From Utricularia gibba (Eukaryota; Streptophyta; Magnoliopsida; Lamiales; Lentibulariaceae): DNA of 64,000 bases. Positions 1 to 12,640 of this stretch are shown in pieces. The stretch spans positions 2,418,001 to 2,482,000 of the forward strand of contig NEEC01000004.1 in the NCBI GenBank assembly GCA_002189035.1, written 5' to 3'. The translations under genes were made by a program, and so were the position numbers. Positions within the stretch are counted from its first letter, which is position 1, and each line of letters begins with the position of its first letter. The notes under the pieces are model-generated. The model was not told the origin of the DNA, made no database searches, and saw nothing but the letters and a program-made list of their open reading frames with translations.

Positions 1-2950
1 CAGATGAGATCAGATCAGGGATGGTGGTGGGTATTATGCCCTACTAGGCACTGCGCTTTGGCGTTGTCGCTGTTCGATGCCCTCACATGACCTCCACGTG
101 ACTTGACATCTTTCTGCTACCTCAGTCGCGTGCGTCTGTCTGGTGCGGTGTAGTAGCAGTCTCACATTAGCTTCAACACATGACCATTATTTGAAGTGAA
201 ACCCGTTTGTTGTTTTGCTTGGCGAAAGCGATAATGTTGAGGAGGAGCATGATGGGATGGGATGCGCCTGGGGCTGGGAATTGGGGATTGGGGATGATGA
301 GCCGCGGCTCATAAAGCTGCTGTAGTTTTTGAAATACATGTAATAATATCAATTTATGTGAAAAAGTGCGACAGCCAGGGAGGCTTTTTTTGTGTGTGTG
401 CTCGCCAGCCTGTCTGTGTTCCTCATAAACGCCTTCAATTATTTTGTCTCCAAATCACGTGTTTAATTTCATAATAAAATAAGTATTTCTCAAATTTCCC
501 ATCATTAATTACTATAATTGTTCAAATTATTTTGAAAATCCATTTTTTGTAGATATATTCGATTTCATATACACGTTAGCATATATATTTTGATATTCTA
601 ATAACTGATTTGTATTCAAATGAATTCGTTAATAATGCAGTCGGATGTGGTGTTTATTTAGATCTGTTACATTGGCAATGGTTACTAAATCATAATTATT
701 TCTGTGATTTTTAGTGATATTCTTTGAATAAAAAATAATACTAATTTAAAGCATAGATTTGAAAAAAATTGTAGTATCATCTTAAAATTGAAAAATCTAA
801 CATTTTATCTAAAAAATGATAAATTATGTACTATTTGATAATTTGATATGAATATTGAAAATTGATATATGGATGGAGACACTAGTTTAGGATTGAGACG
901 CGCATAAAACATGTACCGTAAATGTCCTGCGATTAAAAATTGAATAAGAAACCGCGTTCTTGGATGTGCACGTCCTTGTACCAAGCGGAGTCTCCGATAT
1001 TGTGTTTGTATGAAATGACGCTGATTTGTTTTTATTGTATTTGAAAACTGCAAATTAAAGATATCATTTTAATTTTATTTTTAAATGCGCTGTTAAAAAT
1101 TGCAGTTAGTTGTAAGATATGAGGTGTTACTTGTTTTTCTTTTGTTTATTAGAAAACTAATGTACAGTAAGATATTTACTCGTACCTAGCATTACTAAAG
1201 TAAATTGCTCGCTGATTCCCTAATCCATGTTCAAAGTCCCGTGCTCTTTTCATTCATTCAACTTGTACGCAACGGGTCTTTTTTAATTTTTTTTATTTAT
1301 GTAAATTTAAACATAAAATCCATACAATAAATGTTTTTAATTATTGCATGCTACACAATAAATCAACAGCCGACTGTTTCAGTTTTGTATATCTTTTATG
1401 GAAAAATTGATTAACCAGAATCATGGTCGCGCCCGATTGAATGATTTGAACTTTCCCTAATTGTAAAAATCACGCATTGATTATTATTATTATTATTATT
1501 ATTAATATTACTATTACTGTGGTTGTTGTTTTTCCAATTCAAGGGCGTGGGGTGGGGCTTGGATCGGTAACTACTTTAGGCGTACAAGTTGGTTTGCATG
1601 TGCAAGGGTAAAGCTGTGGAATAAATGTATAAAGGGAATCCCAAAAATAACTTTCAAGTACGTGTTGCCTCCAAAGCTCCTTTTCCTTTTACGTTTGTGC
1701 ATAGGCTCCAGGCATGGGATGCTGCGTCAAGAAATAACCTAATTCAACTTGGGATTAATGAACGCCTGGGCTACCCGCCTGCACCTACGGAAAACAGTTG
1801 TCATTACCTAATTTATTAGGATTTTTCTTATCAGCAATTTGTTTGAACTATGTAGCTTCCTGCCTGCGGCCTCCTCTGTTATTAGCAGTTTACCAGCTGC
1901 TTGTTGATAATTTAACTTTTTTTTTTTCTGTAAGATCAAGTTGATAAAATACAATGATTTTAAATTATAGATATAAAATAATAAACTTGGTGTGAGAAAC
2001 CAAACCAGAGGGTGGGGTGGCACGTGTGGATCTAACGGCATGCATCCCATAAATACTTGATATCATTTATAAATTTGGTTAACCCTACCAAGATAAAAAA
2101 AAAAAAAATTACATTAAGAATGATTGGCTTTTCTTACATACATATAAACAAATGTTTATATTTTTTTACAAAGATCACATCTTCTTAGTCTCCATATTCC
2201 ATTCAACAGATCGGGCACAACCTGAGTTTGTTGGACACGAACCATGTAATAAAAAAACAAAAAGTCATTCACTCTCCTCCGGTACGAGATAGGGTGGAGT
2301 TAAACCGTTGGCTGCGGCATCCAGACCAAGCATCGTACACACATGTGGGTAGACAATGCACAATCCAAATGACGGGGATGCGGTCTCATTTTGTAATAAC
2401 CACAGCAACATAATGCGGATATACTCCCCCCCGCTTAGTTATACCAGGCATCACCACATGACCATTTTTTTTGCCCCCATGGGGAAAATAAAATAAACAA
2501 AAGGAAAATATGTAACAATTCTCATGTCCGTGAATGTGTATTTTAAAATTTACCCGAATTACAAGTTAAATTCTGAATTTTATAGAATTATCTATTTAAG
2601 TTTAAGTATTAATGACATAAATTATATTGTAACATATAATTTTATTTAATTATATTAATATGCTTTCCGTAGTTTGTTTTAATATATTTTGATATTTAGG
2701 CTTTCTCCCTGAAAACGATTTTTAATAAAAGGACAAATTTTACAAATAATGCAAGGAAACGAAGGGATTGATTTGATTTCCCATTCCCAAGGAAAAGAGA
2801 GGGAAGTTTTGAAAATCCTGAAAATTGGTTTTTATGAGGCGTGGAGTGGAGTGGAGTTAGTTGTAGGTACAGTTGCGTCGTGGTTGGAGGTTGAATTCTG
2901 ACGGCTGGAGCTGTGTTGCGCTGTGAGCCGGGGCGGGGCGGGAGTGGGGG
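1..2950. other. Intergenic AT-rich DNA, no gene recognised
   Basis: The only open frames here are short and have no recognisable motif or coding-like composition. Several A/T homopolymers and one TTA microsatellite are present. Base composition becomes more G-rich towards the end, which probably leads into the promoter of the filament-like plant protein gene. I see no RNA gene and no intact mobile element. Confidence 0.6.
1481..1518. repeat. (TTA)n microsatellite
   Basis: About eight perfect TTA/ATT units are followed by an imperfect tail (ATTAATATTACTATTACT). This is an ordinary dinucleotide-poor simple repeat with no evident function. Confidence 0.9.
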
Positions 2951-3705
2951 CCAATCCCCACCAGGAACACGAAAACTATCCCCAAACTCCAACTCCTCCT
3001 CAACCCACTTCATTGTCACCGCGGCGCTGCTCATCTGACATTCATCTCTTTCCCTCGAGTTGAGCAACACAAGACATCGCCCACGAAAGGGTTTTCTGTT
3101 ATCTACAAAAACTCATCGGCGCCATTTCTCATCTTTTGCTGGGAATACGGATAGATATACATCTATGTATATCTCTCTTCTTTGTTGATTGGATGCATCC
3201 TTGTTTTTTTCGCTGTTCTGTATTTCTTTTTACGTCTGTTTGCACTATTCGTGTGCCACTTTGCGTGCCCCATCGGAGAACGCAGATGTCGTTCGTATTT
3301 CGATTTTCTGCTTGAAGAAATTGAAATCTCTGCTTTTCCCTCCTTGTGCCAGTTTGGTTGCTTCTGGGGTTTGACTTGCTGGGTCTTTTTTGGCGTTTTT
3401 CACCCTTTAGCATATGCTATTCTTTTCTTGATGCTTGCTTGAGACTTTGCTTTCCCGGTGAGAAATGCATCTCTTTCCTGCTGGATCTCACTCGGTAGAC
3501 ATTGTTTTTATGTCGGTGGGATCTGGCTTCGTGGTCTTTTCCAACCTCACTGATGCAATCAACTGATTAATTTTCAATGTTTCTTGTGCGGCAATGAATT
3601 TCTCTCCCGTTCCCCTGCATCTTGTCTTTTGGGCTCTATTATTTCAATCTTCCCCCACCTGATCATCCAACGTTACATATGTATCCTTCATTTATGCAGC
3701 TTGCA
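2951..3705 (+). promoter_or_regulatory. Promoter and 5' leader of the FPP gene, with a probable leader intron
   Basis: A G-rich patch near 2920-2960 gives way to a pyrimidine-rich stretch typical of plant 5' leaders. A donor-like GGTGAGA begins near 3458, and TTTATGCAG ends at 3699, six bases before the start codon. A leader intron of about 240 bp is therefore plausible. This is inferred from splice consensus only; no transcript evidence is available. Confidence 0.45.
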
Positions 3706-6700
3706 ATGGACAGAAGAAGCTGGCCGTGGAAGAAGAAAGCTTCTACAAGTGCTGTTGATAAGCAGACAAATGTGATTGAGAATTCGGTGCCTGTTTCAGA
3801 CAGCCACGTTCATAAGGTCCTTTTGATTCTCTAGTTTTGTTTTGTAATTGATAGAACTGCAGGGATTTTCTGCAGAGGGCTGGTTCAAATGGATTGTCTC
3901 TTTATTTGTTTTACAGCAGGTGAAAGAGGAGAGAAGACCAAAGAATGTACAGATCTCCATGGAATCGTACATCCATCTCACTGGATTGGAAAATCAGTTG
4001 AAGAGCTATGAAGAGGAAGTGCAGCGCTTGGAGGATGAAATAAATGATCTGAATGAACGGTTATCTGAAGCCAATTGTGAAATAACCAATAAAGACAACC
4101 TGGTGAAGCAGCACTCGAAAGTTGCTGAAGAAGCTGTTTCAGGTTTGAATCTACCGATTGTATGTCTCCGTTTTTCTTCAGGATGGCTGGAGGAATGTTT
4201 GATCTGGAATTTGTGCGTTTGTTTAGGTTGGGAAAAAGCCGAGGAAGAAGCTGCTGCGTTGAAGAATCATTTGGAGTCAGTTACAATGCTAAAACTCACC
4301 GCTGAGGACAGGGCATCACATCTTGATGGTGCGCTGAAGGAATGCATGAGGCAAATTCGGAATTTGAAGGATGAACACGATCAGAAATTGCAAGAAATTG
4401 CTCTGAGCAAAGCAATAGTGTTTGACAAAATGAAGTTGGAGCTCGAGGGGAAGTTGTTTGCCTTGGATCAAGAATTAATGAACGCTGTTTCTGAAAATGC
4501 TGCACTATCAAGATCTTTGGAAGAGAGATCTAGCATGGTTTTCCAGCTAAGTGAAGAAAAATCAAGGGCACATGCTCAGATCCAACTGTTGCATAGCAAA
4601 ATCGAGTCGTGTGAGAAGGAGATGAATTCCCTTAAATATGAAGTCCACATTGCGAGGAAGGAGGCTGAGATTTGTGGTGAAGAGAAGAACATTTGTGTGC
4701 GCTCCGCCGAGGTGGCAAACAAGCAGTATCTTGAATCAGTGAAGAAAATAGCTAAACTTGAGGCAGAGTGTCAAAGATTGCGTGTTCTTGTTCGGAAAAA
4801 GTTACCAGGACCAGCAGCAATAGCTCAAATGAAGCTTGAAGTTGATAATGTGGGTGGAGACTACGGTGAGCCTCGTTTTAGGAGATCCCCGGGGAGGTCT
4901 CGCTCTCCCCATTCATCTCATTCTTCAGAGTTCTCTCTTGAGAATTCCCAGAAATACATTAAAGAGAATGAAATCCTCAGTGGTCGTCTAGTGGCAATGG
5001 AGGAAGAAACAAAGATGCTGAGGGATGAATTGGCTAAGCGTGATAGCGAATTGCAATCTACTCGGAGTATGTATGCAATAACAGCAACCAAGCTGCAAAG
5101 TCTAGAAGCAAAACATTCAAGCCTTCTGAAATCTACTCAAAGTCACAATGAAGGTGTCTTCAGTAAAAAATCTAACAAGCTGCCGAGTTTCCCGTGTTCA
5201 TTTGGAGAGATGGTTGACGACAATGTAAGTAGTTCTGGTTCGTGGTCTGCTGGACTGCTCTCCGAGCTTTCTGACACCAAAAGGCTAAAAAATGCAGATA
5301 TTAGTCCAGGGATAACTGAGAACGCGGACGATCGGGATCTTATGGATGACTTTTTGGAGATGGAAAAGTTGGCATATTCAGCAAATGAATCTAATTCAAT
5401 TCTTTCTGACGCGGATGTTAGACTACAACATCAGAAAACAGAACCTCCTGTTGAAGGTCTCTCTATCTCCGGTGGGATCCCTCATTTGCAGGTGGATTCA
5501 TGCCTGTCTGCAGAACTCAAGTCCTTATTATCCTCAGTGGTCAAGGCAATGACCAATGAGAATGGTCAGGTATCAACAGCTGAAAATGCGAAACATTTTA
5601 TTCAAAACATGTGTGACTTCCTGCTTCTTCAGCCAGAGAATCTGGCCGTGGATGCCAGTAACTCTTCCGCCACTGCACAAGAATTGAAGGCTGCCGCTTC
5701 TCGGATCTGCGAATTTATTCTGATACTTGGAAGAGAGACTAAGCATGATCCTGATGCCCGTCATTGTGGAGCCACTCTACATTCCCAGATTGATATGATC
5801 GTCTCCAAATACATGGGCACCATGGACAGTGACATTAATCCAGTTGACTTTGTTGTCGACATCTCTAATGTGTTTTCGGAAGCAAGCAAACTGCATTTCA
5901 ATGTCTTGGGAGCGAAAATCTCTGAATCAGAAGCTAGTTCAGATTGTATAGACAAAGTTGCTCTACCAGAAAACAAAGCTGTTTTGGACTCAATGGGAGA
6001 GAGGTATCATCCCACAGGCTGTAGCCACTGTTCAGATAGTTGCTCCGATCCCGATGTTCCAAATTATGGGAGTCTAGTTCCGACCACGGAATCCTCCATT
6101 ATGGCATGGAAATGCTCAAAGGAGGAATTCGAAAAAATGAAAATGGAGCGAGATACCATGGTGGTTGATCTTGCTAGATGCATGGAAAACTTGGAAAATA
6201 CGAAAATGCAGTTTCAGGAAACGGAGCTTGTTCTTGCTGAAGTTAAGTCGCAGTTATTAGCTGCCCAGAAGTCGAATGGTTTGGCAGATACACAACTCAA
6301 GTGCATGGCAGAGTCTTACAAGTCACTCGAAATACGGGCTCAGGATTTACAATCAGAAGTCCATCACCTAAAAGGAAAAATTGAAACCTTAGAGAATGAG
6401 CTCCAGGAGGCAAGGACAAGTCTCTCAGAAGCACTCAGTAGATGCAAAGATCTTCATGAACAGCTTGACAGGGTTGATGCTTCCAAAGAATCCTGTATTG
6501 AAGACAAGGCCTCACAGGTAACAATCTTTTTGTTCTCTAGCCGGAGCATTTTTGGAGATCATAGTCTGTTTCTCTTGCGACACTTGCATACCTAAATCTG
6601 CTGCGTAGGATATAATGTTCCTGAAACTTGGCTATATTTTTTCCCCTCAGGAGAGGGAGTTGGCAGCTGCAGCTGAGAAGCTGGCCGAGTGTCAAGAAAC

Positions 6701-7104
6701 AATATATCTTCTTGACAAGCAACTGAGAGCCTTGCGTTTGCAACCCGAAATCACAAGTTCAATGGACAATGCAAGAGTCCCCGAGGTGAAACTTGTGTGG
6801 AAGAACCAAATACGAGCAGTACAAACCTGAAAGATGCTGCAGCATGCTTCGATATCGATACAGAAACGTGCTTACAGTTTCAGAGATGTGGCTTGGAATC
6901 ACCGTTATTGGATGTATCTAATCCCCTGTTCAGCCCTGACCATGAAACTGATAATACGATGAGATCCCCAATGACCTCAAAGCAACCGAAGCACCGGCAA
7001 TCGAAGTCCTGCTCATCCCCTCGGTCACTCCAACGCCAGAGAAGCAGGCTCGTGGGTTCATTAGGTTCTTTGCATCATCAACGAAGGGGAAGCTTAACCA
7101 GTAG
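3706..7104 (+). CDS. FPP: Filament-like plant protein (FPP), long coiled coil; last exon frame-disrupted
   Basis: FPPs are plant-specific long coiled-coil proteins related to nuclear and membrane-associated filament-like proteins. The start MDRRSWPWKKK is the family's conserved N-terminus. My exons are 3706-3816, 3917 (or 3920)-4142, 4227-6517 and 6651-7104. The second exon begins at a NAGNAG acceptor, so one Gln (CAG) may be included or skipped. Heptad-rich Glu/Lys/Leu segments fill roughly residues 60-320 and the C-terminal third. A Ser-rich linker with RSPGRSRSPHSSHSS lies between them. The C-terminal tail TPTPEKQARGFIRFF is the family signature, but it lies in a different frame from the preceding exon. 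The frame changes once between about 6750 and 6828 and again before 7021. With both changes allowed for, the product would be about 1027 aa, normal for FPPs. Read literally, translation stops at 6830 and loses the tail. Assembly error is as likely as a real lesion. Confidence 0.9.
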
Positions 7105-8090
7105 GAAGCGCGTGACTCAGCTCCGTTTCGATCAGGTGATGCATATGTTTGTGTGGGCAGATGAGGTGTAAATAGAGATGCTGATGCTCTTCCGTACGTG
7201 TATCTTTTGCGTAGTTCTTCATAGGGAAGTTGCAGAGAGATCCCTCCCTCCCAGTGTGTCTTCTTCCGCAAAAAAAAAAGAAAAAAAGAAAATTCACGAG
7301 TGTGTTGTAGTTATGTTGTGTGGAAAGATACTTTGAATTTGATGCTCATTGGAGCTTCCTCTTACCTCGTGGACGGATGACTATTTGGCGTCTACACCCT
7401 CCACGAGCTCTGGAAGAATTAAAAATTCAATGTGTTATAACCAATGAAGCTCCTTTGATGATGAATGAAATAAGCTTGGCAACAACAGGGTTAGAAATTG
7501 TCCATCAACTTGTGAATAGAGTTGGGATTCATACCAAATTGGTATTAGAAGATAGGGTTGTGAATCTTAGAATTGAGTATTGAAAGAAAGAGTATTTATT
7601 GATATAAAAGTACTTTGATTACATTTTGAATTCATATATTTATAATAATTCATAAAAAGAATCGTTAGAAATATGTTTGTTGGAATCCAACAAATTGCAG
7701 CTGAACAATGAATATATCTTCTCATGAGAACTTTCAGAATTATCAATTTGGGCTTATTATTGCATCAATTAGTGGGCTAAGAAAAAACTGAACAAATACA
7801 TAAGAGATCTTTGAATGAAGAGTTAATATTGAGGGTGTCCCAAGCATTTCTAGCTTCAAGTGAAGTTTATATTCATATATGGTTTTTGATTAGAAATTCT
7901 ACCAAGGGTTCTTGTCTCTTTGACTTCAAAAGTAATTTTCTAAGTTCAATTGATGACATCAGCATCTTCAGCCTAACCTCATTAGTTTTCAACATTCTTC
8001 TGTAATGAGATATCAAAGTGTTTCCAATGATTCAAGTAGGATAGAGTCTCAAACCAAGTATTCCACAGATTTTGTAGGAAGTTTTCAAAA
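7105..8090. other. FPP 3' end, then AT-rich repeat-like DNA
   Basis: The first 200 bases are probably the FPP 3' untranslated region. After about 7400 the sequence is AT-rich and lies directly downstream (on the minus strand) of a copia RNase H relic. It probably holds that relic's decayed 3' LTR, but I could not place the LTR ends. The 87-codon open frame at 7320-7583 has no recognisable motif. Confidence 0.4.
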
Positions 8091-8094
8091 ACAC

Positions 8095-8760
8095 ACTCAT
8101 GATAAGAATATGTGATGCTTGTTCCTAAGTTGGAATATATTCAAGTTTTATGCTTCATTCCTTGATATAATTTTCTAACACATGGTATTTCACTTTTATA
8201 TGTTTGGTCCTCCCAAACATTATTGGATTTTTTTGTTATACTAATTGTAGACTTGTTTTAGATTAACGAAGCTTCTCGCTTTCAAATCTAAATGTCCAGA
8301 TCTTTGTAGATTTTCATTAGCCACTATGCAAGGTTAGCGATGGAGGCATCACAAATGTATTCAGCTTTTACCAAGGATTGCACAACATCTTGTTTGGTGC
8401 TATTCCAAGCAAAGATGGCAGACCCAAGATTAAATCTATAAAGTCAAAATCTACAATGCACTGCGAAACATGTATATTTACATATTTATGGTAGAGACAA
8501 AGGTCTAAAGTTTCTTTTAAATATCTAATAATTTTTTTTGTTATTTCCAAGTGTATAGCGTGTCGATTATGAAATTAGTGACATAGTTTATCAATTTACA
8601 ATACCTTACACTCCTCGATAGATTAGAACTTGTGAAAGAGAAAATATAACTATAACGGACATGGCTCATTGCTTGTTGCAGAAAAAAATATGCTTCTAAA
8701 TTTTTTTTGGGAGAAATAGTCGACACTACAATGTACTTATTAAATAGACTATCAATTCAA
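8095..8760 (-). pseudogene. Ty1/copia RT-RNase H relic
   Basis: The minus-strand frames contain recognisable copia pieces in the right order. KKIIRYLKETLDL matches the end of the reverse transcriptase. FAWNSTKQDVV...KAEYICDA matches the RNase H block usually seen as SWxSKKQ...AEYxA. RTKHIKVKYH follows, then LEYIPT.EQASHIL, matching the family's final 'EQLADIFTK' motif. Stops and frame changes interrupt it, so it is a dead fragment. It abuts a copia relic of opposite orientation at about 8760-8780, so the two come from different insertions or from a rearrangement. Confidence 0.75.
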
Positions 8761-8779
8761 GGAAATCAAGGAAGTAAAA

Positions 8780-11340
8780 CACCCAATGAACAATGGTACA
8801 ACAAAAAATCTAGTGTTGAACATCTCAAGATATTTGTATCTATGTGCTACATGGGCTGAAAGAAAAAGGATTAATCTTGATCAAAAATCACCAATGAGAA
8901 TTTTCCTTAGATATAGTGAAGTGTCTAAAGCCTATCGAGTGTTTAATTTATAGACAAATAGAGTGGAGATCAGTCGCGATATAACAATGGATGAATCTAA
9001 ATAGTTCAACTAAAATCATATTGAAGATAAGTCTCAACAAGAATACATCATCTCCTTGATCAATCTATTTCCTAATTAAAACCAATCAGAAGTCTTCAAT
9101 ACAAATAGAAGACAAATCAATAAGATACTTGCAACACTCCTAAACTACTACAACCAGTTAAACATATCTCATAAACTTCAATCAATGATCAACACCACAC
9201 TTCAAACCTTTCTCTTGTCACAAGTCACAATTTGGAATTTCATGAACCTCACTTTGAAAGAAGTATTACCTGAATACAATGGTGAGGTTATTGATGTTTC
9301 TCCATCATAAATTGCAAACCTTGTTTGACATCTGAAAATTCTATTATCAACCATTTTGAAGAAGCAATTACTAGTGAAAGAAATACTAAAAAAAATTGAC
9401 TTGATAAATAATCTATATACCTAAAAATCCCATAAAGACCCTTATATAGATTCATTCAATTTTAATGAAGAATATTTTTATGAAATTTCTCATATATCAA
9501 GAGACAAGAATAGTAGTGATTTTTACATTACATCTTTTGAAATCGATGTAGAACATGATGATCCTAATTATGACCTTAAGTATATGCTTTGGTGTTGTCT
9601 TCAATTATAAGGGCCTCTTATGCTTCAGTTTTGGATGACCCAAAGCATGAATTTTGGGATGTTTTTGACTCACCAAAATATGTGAAACCTTTAGATCTAA
9701 AATGAATTAGAAGACTCAAACTAAATTCTAATGAAATCATGAATAAAAGGAAAATGCTTTCGTTGCGTGTCGTTTTCTCAACAAATTTTAAATATTTATA
9801 AAACGTAACACAAAAAAACGTAGTACGAGTATCGATCTCAGGGAGTCGTTTTTCGTGAAAAGTGTTTGTAAGAAACTTCCACAAAATGTCACGGTTTTGC
9901 AAAAGAGGGTTTTTAAGATGCAGAAATAAAAGTTACAACCTAAGTGATGGGCCTTGACTACGGTACGCAGTTCCTGGGAATAAGATTCCATCTCCTTCCT
10001 TTGTCCATCATTGCCTCGGTTTTCACTGATTTCTTCCGAATAGCTGGTTATAGGAGCAAGGAATAGCCTACTCTCCCTTACACTCTAATTGACAAGGAGG
10101 CACGGGAATAGCCTCAGGTAATTCCCCATTAGACGATTAGGAAGACAAGAGGATTGCCTTCAATTGCCCTCAAAACCGAATTGTGCACATGTGCCTAGCT
10201 GTTGCCAATGGCCAATGGCAGGTCTGATGTCACAACCTGTCCATTGTCGTGGTACCTAAGCCACAAACAATCTGCTACTTCTCTCGAACCTGTAGGGTTG
10301 GAGTTGATGCTCTTCACCTTGATCTTCACCAAAATCCGCGAGGAGTGGCCTGCTACTCATGGACATTGACTAAGAGTCGTTACAGAAAGACTGCAACAAG
10401 AGGGGTGGAAGTATGCGGAATCCGAATTGAATTCAGCGAAGAACTGAGTGTATTGCTCAGGACTTGGAAGGAAACTTCATCTACTTCCCAGAAACTAAAG
10501 GTTTTTAGCCCGAAAGTGCCATGAAAACAGAAACGGAAAATGAAAGCTTCCTCCTTGAAGAGGAGGAAGAACCTAAAAGTTCTAAGTACAAAAGAAAAAT
10601 GGCAAAAGTCGGAAACTAAGTGCTCCAAGTGGCTTTTATATCACTCTCCACGTGCATTAATTCCTTTGAGTCCCCTTCCCATCATTCCTTCTGTCTTGTG
10701 TGCGCCAGTAACTTTTCTTTGCGTGCAAGTTTGCGCCCAATCATTTCTGCAGACTCTGACATGCCGTAAGTCAGGGGCCTTAATCAGTGTCAATCTTCTG
10801 CCCACAATCATTCCAACTCGCGTACAAGGCACGAAAACTCAGAATCTGACCACTTGCAACACTCCATGACACTCTCCTGACATGTCTCGGTCAAAGTGTG
10901 AGAAAAAAGACAGAAAATATATACAAAATAGGAAAATGGGGATTTTCTAAGGAAAATCAATTTCTCATCAATATAATTCCTAATTGGGCGACTTAATACA
11001 TAATTAACACATAATAACACTTAATAAATAACTAGAAAATGACACTTAACAGCTTCTTACAAAAACTAGGAATAGATTGCTTTGAAACTTTTGCTCTAGT
11101 TATAAGATTAGACACTATCAATTTGGTTCATGCATATACAGCTTACAACAATTGGAAATGATTTCATCTTGACATAAAAAGTGACTTTTTAAACGGAGAG
11201 TTGAAGGAAGATATATAATCCTCATCCCGTTTTTTCTACTCAAAATGGAAAAAAAAGTTTTTAAATTGAAAAAAGCTTTTTATGGTCTCAAGCTCATAGA
11301 ATGGTATCTCATTATACATACTTATTTTGTAGAATAAGGT
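8780..11340 (+). mobile_element. Ty1/copia relic (integrase end to reverse transcriptase), split by a solo LTR
   Basis: From 8780 to 9000 the plus strand encodes a decayed integrase C-terminus: SSVEHLKIFVSMCY, then IFLRYSEVSKAYRVFNL and EISRDI. A decayed linker follows to about 9600. The reverse transcriptase begins near 9590-9755 (LNSNEIMNKRK) and resumes at 11057 as GIDCFETFALV, then WKWFHLDIKSDFLNGELKE up to about 11340. The 9761-11051 interval is a solo LTR inserted inside the RT coding region. In-frame stops show that the copia copy was already old. Confidence 0.8.
9761..11051 (-). mobile_element. Solo LTR 'A' (Ty3/gypsy-type) inside copia RT
   Basis: This is a 1291-bp element with related inverted ends: CGTTGCGTGTCGTTTTC at the left, and TGTTAAGTGTCATTTTC read inward from the right. 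It is flanked by GCTTT and GCTTC, a 5-bp target duplication with one change. Removing it with one flank rejoins the copia RT reading. It holds no gag, pol, primer-binding site or second LTR. The pattern CAGGGAG near the left end, read in reverse, resembles the 3' end of Athila/Tat-type LTRs; that class is inference. Open frames inside it are accidental. Confidence 0.8.
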
Positions 11341-11344
11341 TACC

Positions 11345-12640
11345 AAAGAGGCAAAAATAACACTATACTCTACATTCACAATGATTCAAAAGGAACAATC
11401 ATTGTGACTCTTTAGAGATTTAAGTCTACTTGAATCTTCTTTTTATCCTAACTTTCGTCTATCTCTAGTTAGGTTTTTTTTTGGATAAACACAATACTCT
11501 TCCCCCTTCTCCTCCTCTCTTGATGCTCATTTGACTACAAAAGAGTGAAAGATTTTGATTATGAACTAATAGGCAAGAAGCAACCCATCATTTTTCACCC
11601 TAAAGTATCAATTATTTGTTTAACCACTTATTTAGAATTAAAATAAGGTAAAAATATAAAACGGCACAATAAACATTTCAATGGTATCAGATGATGAGAG
11701 AAAAGATAAACATTAAATTAAACAAAACAAGTTTCAAAATGAAAATTAGATGTGTTTTTGGTCTGCTCCTAGTCTCAAGTGGTGTTCCCATAGTTGGTTG
11801 CTTAATTGAGTGAATGCAAGATCTTCTTCTTTTTCTACTCGATTCTATTCTTAGATGTTGTGGGTAGGAATCAGTGCTACAAAGGAATCTGATTTCGGGT
11901 CATGAGTTTAGGTTTTATATTCTTTTTTCCAATTTAGAGTCCATCTTCAGGTGAAATAGAAAGTGGTAAATGAGGTAGAGAATTTTAACATGAAAACTAT
12001 TGGAGCAGAAAAACCGTGGAGTTGTGTTAGAGGGGCTCATCGAAGAAAGGGTTCCACTCAAGAGAAGAAAAGAGGAGCTTTACATAAGTTGTGTAGAATA
12101 CAAGATGTGTATATCTTCAAACCTTCTTCTATTTATAGGGGAGGTTTGTCGACCGATTTCTACACATGTCAACTACTTTCTGCTTTTGATGGTTATGTTG
12201 GCTGAATATCTAGTCTTACTAACATATAACTGCCGCCTGCTTTGAGGCTCCTACAAGTCAACCATTTTTCAGGTTATGTTGGAACAGCCATCATTATCTT
12301 CTTTTGATCCCCATTGGTCTGTGTGCCCATTACAAGTCGTCAAAAGTCGTCTCCCTCTTCTCAACCAATTTGATATTCTATCCATCGATTGATTTATGTA
12401 TTCTTCTTATAATCATTTCCTGGTAGTGCATATCAATTGCTTTCTCCATTATTAGATTCTACTCTTTTTATATCTTTAAAATATAATTGTACCTCTTTCT
12501 TTTCCTTTTCAGTTTTGTCTTCTTAGACTTTCATTCTACTATTCTTGTGTTAGAGTAGAGTCTGCTAGATGTGGGACTCTTTAGATATGACTCAAAAGTA
12601 TGTTATTGTGCTCAAATATGCATGATTAATTTCAGGTTAG
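11345..12640. other. Unassigned AT-rich DNA between repeats
   Basis: No gene, RNA or element boundary is recognisable. Two overlapping open frames of about 80 codons at 11963-12245 show no motif and lie in likely repeat sequence. Confidence 0.4.

Noticed and set aside
2696-3070. 124-codon minus-strand open frame upstream of FPP
   Set aside because: It lies over the FPP promoter/leader, has biased composition from G-rich DNA and no recognisable motif.
10249-10869. Open frames that look like small proteins, repeated at 50197-50452
   Set aside because: Both sets lie inside copies of the same solo LTR and are similar only because the LTR DNA is similar. No codon pattern supports a protein.
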